Shown piece by piece: positions 21,140 to 32,849 of a DNA stretch of 64,000 nucleotides; the stretch's first letter is position 1; every line of letters begins with the position of its first letter. The stretch comes from Metarhizium brunneum. Its lineage: Eukaryota > Ascomycota > Sordariomycetes > Hypocreales > Clavicipitaceae. Location of the stretch: NCBI RefSeq assembly GCF_013426205.1, contig NC_089423.1, positions 1,674,001 through 1,738,000 of the forward strand, read 5' to 3'. The notes under the pieces were generated by a model. That model did not search any database, was not told where the DNA came from, and worked only from the letters and a program-made list of their open reading frames with translations. Both the position numbers and the translations under genes were made by a program.

Positions 21140-21652
21140 CGTCCACCGTCTAATACCGTCGATCCAGCACTGAGTCCATACACAGCCCAACCCAGCCCAG
21201 CCCAGTCCCCCGAGACCCAGACCCAAACCTCCTGGCATGTCGACTCAGATAATGTGATCAATCCTCTTCACCCAACAATCACCTCGCGGTCGACCACTTC
21301 GAAGCCCCCTTCCGCTGCTGTCACTACCATCATGAACCTGTGTGTTTCGCGCAGCATCCTGTCGCAGCCTGCATCGGCTTGAAGCAGCAGCAACCCCTCG
21401 ACCCTAGCATATCGGCTTCGACGTTTGAGACCCTCAGGGCCCTGACTTGGCTTGCGTGAGGGACCTCTGAAACCTTTTTGGCGACGTCCAGCAGACCACA
21501 CGACCTCACGGCCATCCGACTGCTGCCCTGTCCATTTATTTGTCGGCGTGCCGACCGACAACCTCTTGCTCCTCCCCTCCGCGACGTGTACGCGTGAGAA
21601 GCATCACCCCCTCGCCTCTCTCGCAAGTGCCAGCACTGCTCCATCTTCCACC

Positions 21653-24600
21653 ATGGAGTGGCTAGAACGGATGCCAGCTGGCAATCCGGGAACGTCGTCG
21701 TCGTCTGTTCGTGGATTGCCCGATAATCCTGCTCAAGGCCGGCGTCCCGTTCCCAATTCCGCTGCCACCTCAAATGGCCCTCCCCCGCCGCCGCCCCCGA
21801 TTCCCGGCCTTCGAAATACGTCTTCCAACGCGACCTTGTCGGCGTCCAGTCCCATCACTAGCGCCGCGCAGATTATTGGCTTGGCTCGAGAGGCTATGCA
21901 GACGGCCCTTGAGAGCGAGGGTCAGGCTGCTGAGGCTGGTGCTGTCGGCACTGCATTAAGAGCTGGCGTCACTGTCGATCTGAGTCGAAAGGGAATCCAA
22001 AAACTACCCGAAGAAGTGATAGATATTGTCAAGGATCAACTAGAACGGTATGCTTCTTTCTTCTCTTTCTACGTAAAGCACCTCCAGTTGACTAACATGA
22101 ACCCTTTTTCTTCTTCTGGCATTGTAGACTTGCTTTGTCGCACAACCAACTGTCAAGTTTACCGACTCGATTTTCCGAATGCACGTCTTTGCGGTACCTA
22201 AATATCAGAGGCAATCAAATCAAAGAGTTCCCGATAGCGGTAATGATTATTATTCCTTCCCTAAAGCCCCTGGCTGCTCGCTTTTCTTTTTGAAGTAAAT
22301 CCTAACTCTGTCTAGCTATGCGACCTGACATCTCTCGAAATTCTCGACCTCGGACGGAATCAGCTTCGAATACTGCCACAAGACATTGCAAGGTTATCGT
22401 CACTCAAGGTCTTGTCTGTGCCCAAGAACCAAATTCGGGAATTGCCTCTGTGCCTCGCCGATATGGGATCCCTCCAAGTGCTCAAATTTGAAGGCAACCC
22501 AATTAGCTTCCCACCCAAGGACGCCATACGACCACAATCCGGAAGCCCGCCGCATGATGGCATAATGAGAGAAACCGAAGTTACCGAGGTCGCCGTCACG
22601 GCCATAATTAAGAAGTTTCTTCGGCATTTTGCCATGACGGGACGGATGGAAGGTGACGCAACTGGTGATGAGTCCAGCGAGGGTGGTACCGACGTACCTC
22701 GGTTTCCTTTGAGACGAGCCGCGAGCGGTCGATTTCCTATCAAGGTCAATGGCGCTGACGTACCTGATATGCGGTCTCCTAACGGTGCACCCCGACCGCC
22801 CCCAATCCCGACGAGGTCGCATAACCGTGGCTTATCGCAACAAAGCACTGCGATGCGTCGGCCGGGCGTCATGCCTTTAACCATCGGAAATGTGAATGAG
22901 AGGCTTCGCAGCAACTCCGAGACATTGCTGCGATCTGATCGAGGCCCGGACGGCCGCAGTCGACGCATGGGAATCGTATCCAGGAAGCCATCTGAGCTGG
23001 GCACCCTCGATGAGACACAGGCAAATAATCGCTTTAGCCACTATCGCGGCCTGAGCCACGGTTCTGCCATGCAAGGAACGCCCCAAGGTGTCAAGAGTCC
23101 GGCGACGCCCAGTGACCCATACCTCCAGCGACCCATTTATGTTCGCCGATTATCTGTCCTCCCCGAACGTCGGCGAGAGTCAAAGATATTTGACCCTATC
23201 ATTGAAGCAGCCAAGGGCATCCTGTATTCCGTCTTTCAGATCCACCCCATGATACAGATGCTCATGACCTTGACAAGTGACGGATCAGCAAAACGGTCAA
23301 GTCTAGAAATCGTCTTTTACAACACCAACTCGCATGTTGAGGAGCTTGAACAAGAGGTCCAGAGACACGACACGACGCTCCTAGAGAATGGCCAATACTC
23401 TGCCATAGATAATGAAAACGTGCATCGAGCCTGCCATACCCTTGTCAGCGCATACGGCCACGTTTGTACCCTTCTGGCCGAGAACATTGATACCTTTGTC
23501 AACAACGGAGACGCGCGATATATCCGCACGCTCTTGATGTTACTCTACAATAGTATCATGGAACTTCGTGTAACCTTAGCCACTGTTGGTGCCTCGCGGC
23601 CAGGATCTCAATCATCGAATCGCAGCATGCCAGACGCTAGCGAGACGATAAAACCATTCCAACGGGAACCCTTTGCGACCCCGACGGCTGATCGGACTGG
23701 GCTTTTGCGCAGTCGTAATGGAACCGTCGTCCACAATCCTGCTGGCCTGCGCGTCGCAACAGACCTCCCGCTTCACTACGCCAATGGCTCAACTCGGACC
23801 GCAAAACTCGCCTTGGCAACACCACGGTCCGGCGGGTCCTTTTCTTCTACGGGCAGCCGAGATCTTGCCAATGATTACACGGGAGAGGATGCACAGTTTG
23901 ACAAAGTCTTTTTATCACTACAAAAGTCCACTGACATAGTTCTCCGCACGCTGCCAAGCTTCCACGGTCAACTGCAGAGTGATTTGAGGACGGCCATGCA
24001 GCGCCGCGCCCCAATGGCTCTCGTCCAGGACTGGAAACATTTAATTGCCATGTGTGGCTATACCATACAGCAGACAGAAATCCTCCGGAACAGACTGTCC
24101 CTGATTAAACTCAATGACCCCAGTGTACGCTCCCACCCCGGATTCTGGACCTTGTGTAACAACTTTGTCAACTCTTGGTGGTCCTTGATCACCAAGATCA
24201 AGAAGTCCATCGACGGCCTTCCGCTGCCGCCCGATACAAGGATGCGATTGCGACCTATTCAGCAATGCATGAAGGAGACTGGCAACATAATCGTACAATC
24301 ACCCTGGCACAATCTAATGCGATCTTCTGGGCCTAATGGGAGTCTGGGTGGTCACTATTCTCAGAGTGCCTCGCCGACAACCCAGGTTCCGATTACGCCG
24401 CAAAGTGCTGCACTTGGACCTGCCATGCAGGCGACCGTTTCTACAACACCGCATAGCGCCTCGTTTGCCGCGGCATTCCATGGCAACGTTTTTGATCGCG
24501 CGGATGCTCTAATGGCAAATCCTGGAATATCCATGTCTCGCAGTGGCACAATGTCGCGAGGCCATTCTGGGTTCAACTCCCTCTCGTCTATTTCGTCAAT

Positions 24601-24697
24601 GTCGTCGGATGGAATCCCGTCAATATCAGCACCCTTTAGCCCACCAAATGGAGGCTTGGGGCTATCTAGACTACATGGCGGGAGGTTGGCTTTGTAA
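21653..24697 (+). CDS. sog2: leucine-rich repeat protein Sog2 of the RAM signalling network
   Basis: Three exons: 21653-22047, 22128-22239 and 22316-24697, 962 residues. Intron 1 has branch ACTAAC. Joining the exons rebuilds a continuous leucine-rich repeat array (about residues 105-235: VTVDLSRKGIQKLPEEV, LNIRGNQIKEFP, LDLGRNQLRILPQDIARL, LSVPKNQIRELP). A Ser/Pro-rich linker follows. The Sog2 family region runs from about residue 455 to the end, with FDPIIEAAKGILYSVFQIHP at its start. In yeast, Sog2 works with Cbk1, Mob2, Hym1, Kic1 and Tao3 in polarised growth and cell separation. Length and domain order fit filamentous fungal orthologues. The N-terminal poly-Pro stretch (PPPPPPP) and the C-terminal Ser/Met-rich tail are low complexity. 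Confidence 0.93.
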
Positions 24698-25730
24698 CGA
24701 TATGATGGGCAACAACATTATCAGAATCTCGACCACGATGATGGTTTGGGGATGATACACGACCGATTTTTAACAGACCGGCCGCCTTTGCTGGCCCAGT
24801 TTTTTATTTTTGGGGATGGTAATTTCTAATCATCCGGCTTCACTCTTTCAATATTCCGCATAGCCTGGCGTTATGGGGAATCTGTGTGCTATAGAATGTG
24901 TTCTCGATGATGACGCGAATAATGGCAATGTAATCAAGGATATGCGATTTTTTTTGTTGTGTGCTCTTCTTCCATCATGCCATACTTAGTCTAGAGGGAG
25001 GGCATATTATTCGACGTTTCGATCCCGGCGTTCCAAGGGAGGAGGCTGCTTTTATCTCGTGAATTTTCTTTGGGGAGCAGAAAAGGGAAGGGAAGGGAGC
25101 TTATAATGCAACCACACAGGCTTTACAAAAAGGAAGATGCTAGATAACTTTGAAAGTGATGCATCGGGCACGGACACGGGCACAAAAGAAGGACGATAAG
25201 GTCAACCAACTCATGTACAAATAATCATCATGCTGCTATGTTAATATATGTTGTCAGAATTCATGCCCAACAACTAGCATGTCATGAAATTGCGTCGGAT
25301 CGGTTTACACATGCAGAGCACTTTATTATACCCTGGGGTTTTGTTATCCCATCTGCCCTCTTTTGTCCCTTCATGTCCGCTTCGCCGATTTGATGCAGGT
25401 CATTGCCGCTCGCGCGGCTGTTACATGAAATAAAAGTCTTGACCCCACCCCCCGCCTCTTTTTGACTAACGACGTCTCTCGCTGTCGCATCATGTGCACA
25501 CGATGACGTGCGGACCGGACCGGCGCAAAGGCGCATATTGAAGTCGAGCACACTCGACGCAAATCAACGCCAACAGTTCGTCTTCACAATAACGATTATT
25601 GATCCACCCAGCATCGCAAAAAAAGCACGGCATAACCCAGCCGTGCAGAAGACTACGTAAAGTCCCAAGCAATCCATCTGCAAGAAAAAGAAGGGAATAA
25701 AACAACAACAACAAGAAACATTCACCCAAC
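24698..25730. other. gene-free interval
   Basis: 3' flank of sog2 and promoter of the BLOC1S1-like gene. An AACAAC-rich leader precedes the ATG at 25731. No RNA gene or repeat seen. Confidence 0.5.
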
Positions 25731-26549
25731 ATGCCAACGACAGCATCCTCACCACCCCGCCATGCCTCTCCGCCAACATCTCTCTCCATCCCGCCGTCCA
25801 CGGCCGCCCCGACGCAGCCTCACGCCATCACGGCGCATGCCCCCCCCGCGCCGCTCCAGCAGACGCTCCCCTCGCAGGAAACCCAGCGCCACGTCGCCGA
25901 GGCCCGCGCCGCCGTCGTCGCCTCCATGGGCAACCTGATCGACTCGCAGCTCCAGTCGCGCGCGGGCATCCTGCACGACAACGCCGCCGCGCTGGACAAG
26001 CAGGAGCGCGACGTGGTCCGGGCGACGGAGGGCCTGCGCCGCGAGACGGAGAAGCTCGCCCGGGAGGCGGACGCGGCGGCGAGGAGGGTCAAGGAGCTGG
26101 GCAACGTGCAGAACTGGGCCGAGGTTCTGGAGAGGGGATTCCTGGTGCTCGAGGAGACGGTGCGGTTGGCGAATCGCCAGGATGGCGGGAGCGAGAGCGG
26201 GAGCGGGAGTTGTAGTTGTAGTTGTAGTGAGTGCGGGGGCGATGAGAGCGGCGGCGGCGACGAGGAGGAGGAGGAGGAGGACGACGACGGGGAGTATGGC
26301 GAGGAGGGCATGATGGATGTGGACGTTGATTTGGCGAATAGTATGCATCGGGATGGGAATAAGGTGAGCTTGGAGGCGAGGTTGGCGGTTGGCGCGGATG
26401 CCGATATGGTGACGACGGAGGCCGAGGCCGAGGAGGGAGGGAGGAGCACCTGGTCGGATGCGAGCAGGAGCTTGATGGAGCCGGATTCGAGTACGGGCAC
26501 GGGGAGGGCCAAGGGGTCCGAGACGGCGAGCTTGTCGACGGAGTCGTAG
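25731..26549 (+). CDS. BLOC-1 subunit 1 (GCN5L1/BLOC1S1)-like protein
   Basis: Single exon, 272 residues. After a Pro/Ser-rich head, residues about 48-150 match the GCN5L1/BLOC1S1 family: a coiled-coil helix starting ETQRHVAEARAAVVASMGNL, then LDKQERDVVRATEGLRRETEKL and the landmark NVQNWAEVLERGFLVLEETV. In animals this is a core subunit of BLOC-1 and BORC, which act in endosome and lysosome traffic. In fungi, reduced BLOC-1 complexes act at endosomes. The second half is unusual: a Gly/Ser/Cys cluster (GSGSCSCSCSECGG), then a 12-residue acidic run (DEEEEEEDDDGE) and an acidic, Ser-rich tail. That makes it about twice the size of animal homologues. Transcript evidence would be needed to exclude an early stop or intron in the tail. 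Confidence 0.75.
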   Translation: MPTTASSPPRHASPPTSLSIPPSTAAPTQPHAITAHAPPAPLQQTLPSQETQRHVAEARAAVVASMGNLIDSQLQSRAGILHDNAAALDKQERDVVRATEGLRRETEKLAREADAAARRVKELGNVQNWAEVLERGFLVLEETVRLANRQDGGSESGSGSCSCSCSECGGDESGGGDEEEEEEDDDGEYGEEGMMDVDVDLANSMHRDGNKVSLEARLAVGADADMVTTEAEAEEGGRSTWSDASRSLMEPDSSTGTGRAKGSETASLSTES

Positions 26550-27040
26550 AAGGATGTCGATGGGAGTATGTTGGGCTCTTGATTTCAGGGATGGGAAGGG
26601 GGAGGAAGAGGGAACGATGAATGTGACCTGGGCATCTTATGAGACATGACTATGACTTCAACGGCGATATGACAAGGTATGAATGCAATGGAATGATGTT
26701 TTGTGACTAGCATGGACAGACGTTGCAAGTTTTGTGTGTATGGAACTTATTACAGGAGCAGCTTGAATATTCAACCGCCAATTTGCATTAGTATATTTCG
26801 TACGGCGTCCTCATTCTGAATTAATCTCCCTCCACCCAAACTCCTGATCCTCATCATCGCTCATCAGATGCATTACTGTGCTATATTTTCCTAATATCCC
26901 TGTTTCCAGCATCCGATGTGCGTTTGCCCATTTCTACTAGCCCACTAGAGCCCTAACAGTTGAGGCTCTTGTGGGAAAAAAAGCATGCCTTGTTGCTTAT
27001 TTATGCAACAGTTTGCGTATTTTATGGTTCCGTCGTCGAC
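26550..27040. other. gene-free interval between convergent genes
   Basis: 3' flanks of the BLOC1S1-like and tsc13 genes. No motif seen. Confidence 0.5.
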
Positions 27041-28120
27041 TTACAACAGCCCAGGCAACATGACAAAACGCTTCTTCTTGTACTTGTCGCCAAACTCTTT
27101 GCGATACGCTCGCTCCTTACCCTTGGCCCAGGTAAACATCTGCGCGGCGCCAATGCTGATGAAAAGCGCCACCGTCCAGTCCCGACTGGCAATGATGATA
27201 CCGACCCAAGACAAAACTTCGTACATGTAGTTGGGGCATGTGACAATGGCGAACCCGTAACCAGAGGGAATCTTGCGCTCAGTCCCACCGGTAGAGCGCA
27301 GAGAAGACAGATACAGGTGGACCAGGGCGTTACCAGTCTCGCCAAAGAGGTAAAGAGCAAGCCCAACGAGGTCGAAAGCAGGCTTATCGGCACGAGCGGC
27401 AAGGGAGTTGGGGTTGTAGATGGACACGGCGCAAAGAAGGCCGGACAGAGCCCAGTAGAAGAAACTGTTCTTGAAGACGTTGGAAACTGGCATGGTGTTG
27501 GCGGAGAATTTGTGAACGAAGAGAGTCTCGATCTCGCGTTTGATGAAATGGGCCACAATCATGCCAAAGGCCAGCCACTGTGTTGTGGACATGTCGCTAT
27601 CACCATTCTTGTAGATGTAGGGACGGGCGGCCACAACTAGGGCGTGAAACAAAATAGGGCCAAAGTACTCGATGACGAAGACAGTTCTCCAGCCAATCTG
27701 GGGCCCTGCGTGAATTGTCTGTTAGACTCTGCCGTTTTCAACAATTCCATGATGTGGATGCGGGCTCCTTACCGAGATCCTTGACCAGAACTTCGTTGGC
27801 GGCAGACACATTTGGCTCGTCTGCCAGGCGAGCTTTACGATTCTTCAATGTCTTCTTGGTAGTGGGGTCATAGATGCCAATACGATTCAAGTCGGAAATT
27901 TTGGCTTCTTTGGCGATCACAGCCTTTAGGTCGTCGACAGTAGCATCGGCAGGTAGGTCAACGGTTGTGGGAAGCCTCTTGATGGGCTGCTTCGGAGCTA
28001 GATATGGGCATGGGTGGTGATTAGCAGAAGTGTCAATGGCTTGGTTTCGCGGGTTAGCTACTAGAACTGCAAGACAATACACTTACAGCGATTCGTGAGT
28101 TTGAGCGTCGTGTTAGCCAT
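27041..28120 (-). CDS. tsc13: very-long-chain enoyl-CoA reductase Tsc13
   Basis: Three minus-strand exons: 28120-28087, 27997-27773 and 27705-27041, 307 residues. The first exon is just 34 nt (MANTTLKLTNR). Splicing gives the family sequence TNRSPKQPIKRLPTTV and the junction KDLGPQIGWRTVFVIEYFGP. Residues about 1-85 form the ubiquitin-like head. The rest is the steroid 5-alpha-reductase type membrane domain with several hydrophobic spans. The catalytic-region landmark is VTCPNYMYEVLSW, and YKKKRFVMLPGLL ends the protein near the membrane. Tsc13 performs the last step of each fatty-acid elongation cycle in the ER, reducing trans-2-enoyl-CoA for ceramide and sphingolipid acyl chains. Full length and typical motifs leave little doubt. 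Confidence 0.95.
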
Positions 28121-29691
28121 TGTGGGTAGATGCTGCGTCTCTAGCAATGGGTGAAGGAGACACATCCGCTGGCACCATCACAAGCTGTTGGGAAAAGTGA
28201 TGGGATGTGACGGCCCCTTGCTCATTGTACCGCTCTACAAGTACTACCTAGGTACGTGTCGTAGCTAGTCCAGAGTCCACAGGCCAACCGCGGCATGGCT
28301 GTGGGTCTCCAAGGCCACTGCGCTGCAGGTCGCGGTCTGCATGTGTTGCTTGCGCTTTCCTTGCTCGGCGTACCATCTGTGGCATTATTGGCAGGTGCCA
28401 CCACGCCTGGGCATTGTCGAAGGGGGGCAGGGGCGTGTACATGAATTTACAACCACGGTACGGAGTATCAGTGCCAATATATTTGCGCGTCACAGTTTTA
28501 CCAGAGTATAGTTGCGTATGGCAATCTTTGGCAGAAGTCATTCGCTCACGAGCAAGGATCGTGCTTTACATAGAGCATGCCCTCTCTAGTCCATTACCAT
28601 CCCTTTCACGGCTGCGACCCCGGACTGGTCAGCTTTTCCGCCAGGGCTATTAATAGTTTACGTCAACGGATGCTGCAGTGTCGACTTCTAGAAAGTTGTC
28701 TCGTCATCTTACACCTCCCGACGAGCATTGTATAAAATCCTACAAGACGGTGAAGCCGATATCTCATTTGACACGCCGAAAACACCCAATGTCATTATTC
28801 GATTTACGCTGGTGTCGAGAGTGTAACAATGCACCGTCCGCCATGCCGTAGCCATCTAACCTCCATTTGGGCTACGATGACATCCAGCATCCGAAGCCTG
28901 CAACATGAGATACGTCAATACTTGCAGCCAGGAAATGTACTCCTGGTTAAACGCTCATGTGGCCCGCCGGGTCATCTTCAGCCAGAAGCGTCTGTTTGCA
29001 CGTAATAACGTTTCGACAAGGTCGGGCAGCCCCAAACACAGACCACAGCTTTACACATCTGCCAGGTGCCGATTCACTGCTCCAAAGTGCCAACAAACCC
29101 AACCAACATCTGGCCGGCTGCCCGTCAGCTCTTTTCTTTCTTCTTTTATTCATTCATTGTTTCTCTGCATCGTTGCATCTTCGCTTTTGCTGCTTGGGAC
29201 CCCGGCTGTCAGCACGATACCCTCGGGCTCCTTTTGCTTCAGCTTATTCAGTCGCTGCTTGGATCTGCGCCACGGGCATTTATTCTTTCATATGCCTTGA
29301 TTCGCGGCCCAGTACCGTCGTTTGGAGCCTCTCTTTACTCGCAGGATTCATCAAGCTGTTTTCATTTTTCCTTTTTTTTTTTGTGCGCCCTCAACGTCCG
29401 TTAATCCGACCAGCGGTGCATGGCGTCCAGCAACAAACTTTGCCGTCTAAGCGCCGATTCTACGCCGCCGCACATCAACATGAACACCAAATCACTTGAC
29501 CAAATCTTCTCTGATTCATATCATCAGCCTCTGGGCATATGTTAGGCTTTCATTTGTGCTGCTTCGACGAACTAGACCATCACATCCTCAAAAAGTCTTA
29601 TCCGCCTTCTCTCCTGCCTTCTGCTCTTTTCTGATACTTGACACTGTCAACTCTTGGTGTACAACGTTCTCCTTGACAGAACAGTTCAACA
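28121..29691. other. gene-free interval
   Basis: A divergent promoter region between tsc13 and the PAM2-motif gene. TACCTAGGTA occurs near 28246 and TACGGAGTAT near 28458. The stretch 29100-29640 is rich in pyrimidine tracts and is probably a long leader. No supported gene. Confidence 0.5.
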
Positions 29692-31934
29692 ATGAATCCA
29701 TGCGCCAACAAGTTCACTCCTCTTTCTACTCCTATATTGGGGTCATCTTCATCTGCATTGGCCTTGGACGATGACTACCATGGACCCACGTTGGGGAGGT
29801 TTTCACCAGAACAGATCCCGATTCAGACTACTGTTCCCTTATACAATCATCCTCATCAGCCCTTAACTCCTCGCCAGACACCATCCCATGGATTCTCATC
29901 ATTATATCCTGGTGTTTCTTTGAGAAATTATGCCGTTCCGCCGCCGGGCTGGAGTATGCCTCTATGGTACAACCCTGTCGAAGTCGCAGGGGCTTATTGT
30001 CCTACACCTACACATCCCCAGCCAGGTTCTTTTATGTACGGTCCAGTCGTTCCCAGACTAGCATATTCAGACAAAGAATTTCACACTGTAGCGGCAATTT
30101 CAAGACCTGGGCCCGGGCATATCTTTGACATTGAACAAACCCAAACCCAGACACGGCCTAGACGAGGGGTCACTGACAAGACTATCAGTGAGCCCTCTGT
30201 AAACCCTCACCCAGAAAATTTATCCCAGAGTCTCGTCTCTAGCTTAAACTTACTACCACCTACAGTCTTGAACGTTATGGGAGAGCCAGAATCATGGAAG
30301 AGCAGAGAAGGTGTCCTGAAACAACCGCTTGTGTCTGCCAAAAGTACTCATGGACTCTTGCGGTACAACGACTCTTCGAATCTTGATTTCGGCAGTTGCC
30401 TCTCATCAAATGCTCAACAAAGCTCTGAATGCCCAAAACCATCATCTCAGCCTTGGTCTGAAGTTGTGCCATTATTCTCCAACGCTTTTTCGACCCAAAT
30501 CGGCAATATGGCTGACAATCATAGACAACAAAGTTCACTTAATGCGGATGCAGATTCTATTCCCCTACACCCATACTATGAAGAGTCCGAATTGCCGCCC
30601 CGCAGGTTTTGTCGAAATGCTGCTTCGCCAGGAACCTCTAAGCCATATAAAATACCGTCCCAAGATATAGCGCCACTACTAAGGGCCAAGGTGAGGAGCT
30701 GCGATTTGGAGCAATCTCAATACTTTCAGAGGGTTGCTTCGGGGAAGGCAAAAAGTGTGAGTGTGCCTCGTACTCCTCAATACAGCAGATCTCTAGTTGG
30801 ATACTAAGACACACCATTCAGAAAACCACGAGCGTCCCCGTCAAAAATTCGAAGCAAGCCGAATCTAGTCAGATTCACATTCGGAATTTCGACTCCTATG
30901 CGAGTGACGACGAGACGTCACGTCTTAAGAAACGGGGCATGAGAGATTCTGTGCCAGCGATATCGAGAAATTTGCATTCGAAATCACAAACACATCGAAA
31001 GGTATCTATAGATGCAGGCATAACGATCAAGTCATCGATATCTGAACACGGAGCCGCTACAAATATAGCCAAGAAGATGTCACATAAAGGTGCCTTCAGC
31101 GCAATAAAAGGGCCCATGCAATCCGACCTTGCAAGTAGAGGCGGCGAAGTGTCATGGTCCCAGTCTAACAGATGGGAGAGCCCGCTGACTGAAAAGCTCA
31201 AGATGTTTCGAAAGATGATGCAAAATTTACGCCATATTGGGGCTGATAGCTCTCCGTCTTTACCAGAAAGCACAGCTGAGCTGGCACGCCTTTGGGTAAA
31301 TATGGCAGAGGAAAAAAAGGTACGGTGTTCACAAAAAATGCGACGCCTAGAGGCAGCACGGGACCGCAGAAAAGCGATTGCCGAGGACCCAGATGAACAG
31401 CATGTAAACATGGTACAATTACTTCATGGGAAAAAGTTCTCAGACAATCTCTCAACGGTGTTTGCGTCGCGAAATTGTTTCAGAGAACACATCTCTCACG
31501 ACGATGCTCAATGGGTAACATGGCCGTCTTTGGCGGAGCTCAAGAAGGTGGGCGACAAACGGTCGGGTGGACATGAGCGATATTTCCCTCTCCCAAAGCT
31601 GAACATCGATGTCAAAGGCTACGCGGCGTATCAGAAAGAGCATTGTTATTCTGCGGACGGGACGGACCTTGGCGGCGTGAGGCATTGGAAAGTTGACACT
31701 CGATTCATTCCCTCTATATCCCCTCCCAATGCTCCCACCGAGCCCCCTTTCTCGCAGGCGACGGAACTGGTTCTCGAGGAACTGCCAGATTACCTACAAA
31801 AGGCGATAGAAGACATGAAGAAAGAATTGGATGAGAACTGGACGATGGCGACGGCTTTGGAGAAGAAGATGGATGATTTGGCCACAACGGCTGTTGAAAC
31901 TGGGCAGTTCAGTGGAGACGGGCATGAAGATTGA
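29692..31934 (+). CDS. unknown protein with N-terminal PAM2-like motif
   Basis: Two exons, 29692-30756 and 30822-31934, joined by a 65-bp intron (donor GTGAGT, branch TACTAAG, acceptor TTCAG), giving 725 residues. The two frames differ and the junction (AKSKTTSVPVKN) is in phase, which argues for one gene. The protein begins MNPCANKFTP, matching the core of the PAM2 motif (N-P-x-A-x-x-F-x-P) by which partners dock on the MLLE domain of poly(A)-binding protein. The first 450 residues are otherwise disordered, rich in Pro/Ser/Gln. The C-terminal half looks folded: a helical region near residues 460-530 (LARLWVNMAEEKKVRCSQKM). The block WVTWPSLAELKKVGDKRSGG and HERYFPLPKLNIDVKGY looks conserved. 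I do not recognise a family. The PAM2 motif suggests a role in mRNA translation or decay. Confidence 0.7.
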
Positions 31935-32849
31935 TGGGCGTTTCGAATAGCCTACGAAAAGATTGATTTGCAGCCACTGAACGACGGCAAGGCTTTGTCT
32001 AGACGTTCAACACTTTGTTCATTGTGAACAAAGACGAGACCGTTTTGTAATACTGCAGAATGGGAGGTTGCGCCAACAAAAGAGCGATACAAAGACGCGA
32101 GGAAAGACATAGGAAAGAACTAACATGAATTACCAACGATTTCCCTACATAGATTAATATCAAGCCATAGAACACGACCAAAAACACCCCTTCTCTTATC
32201 AAAGAATCACGTGGGAACGATTGCGTATTTCTTGTTGGAAACATGAACACGTGACGCGTTTCCAATTGTACTCACTTTTATGGGTCCAGTCTGCACGTGA
32301 CGCGTTTCCAATTATCCCTCTGGTGTGCGAAGGCTCCAATGCGGTATCTGTAGGCAATCCTTACTGACCCACAATTTCCAACGTGCCCTGTAGGTCAGGG
32401 TCCCCAGCGCGATCTTTCGCTACTGTTCCCGGAAGAACGTGAATTTCCGAAGCCCTGAGGAGGGTACCTTTGGGGCTAGCGAAAACCCACAACCACAATT
32501 TTTCGATTGCCAATTCAGCCCTCATCGAGCACTCCGCCCAAAAAGTTCCCTCCTCCCACATCCGCCGCCAATTCGATTGCACTGGTGAAGCAGCATAATC
32601 ATCAGGTGAGTTCGCAAATTACACACGCAGCACGAGAGTTGAGAGGTCGACGATGAACCAAAACAACGACGAATACAAGCCATCGACTCGAAGCCGTCAT
32701 TCGAATTCGAATAATTCCCATAGGGCGGCCCGGCGTGTTCCGTCATTTGGATAAGCATCACCGACCGACCTCTACTCTTGATGTGCTCTGAAATACGCCT
32801 CTGTCCAATATCAATCCGCTAACTCTCTGCTTTCTTAGAGCTCGCAATC
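31935..32849. other. intergenic region and rps8 promoter/leader
   Basis: Contains a 20-bp direct repeat (listed separately) and an extra CACGTG near 32209. It also holds a likely 5' UTR intron of rps8 at 32606-32838 (donor GTGAGT, branch GCTAACT, acceptor TTCTTAG), which ends 11 nt before the ATG. Confidence 0.55.
32248..32313. promoter_or_regulatory. duplicated CACGTGACGCGT element upstream of rps8
   Basis: A perfect 20-bp direct repeat (32248-32267 and 32294-32313) whose core is CACGTG overlapping ACGCGT. The first copy is also flanked by an inverted repeat, TTGGAAAC (32235-32242) and GTTTCCAA (32258-32265). It lies about 540-600 bp from the rps8 ATG and about 300 bp upstream of the proposed leader intron. 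CACGTG is a bHLH site, and ACGCGT is the yeast MluI cell-cycle box. Binding here is an inference. Confidence 0.5.

Larger units (their letters stand above)
18628..21652. other. long divergent intergenic region rich in short repeats
   Basis: A 3-kb spacer between the divergent RecQ and sog2 genes. It holds several TACTCCGTA words, a palindrome-rich GGTACCTA block near 20335, a 7-bp tandem array near 20796 and a 15-bp minisatellite near 21065. Open frames here are simple-sequence artefacts. The last few hundred bases are probably the sog2 promoter and leader. Confidence 0.55.

Noticed and set aside
28957..29499. 180-codon frame with hydrophobic runs upstream of the PAM2-motif gene
   Set aside because: The Phe/Leu runs come from pyrimidine tracts (TTTCTTCTTTT) typical of a fungal leader. 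No domain, and it overlaps other frames.
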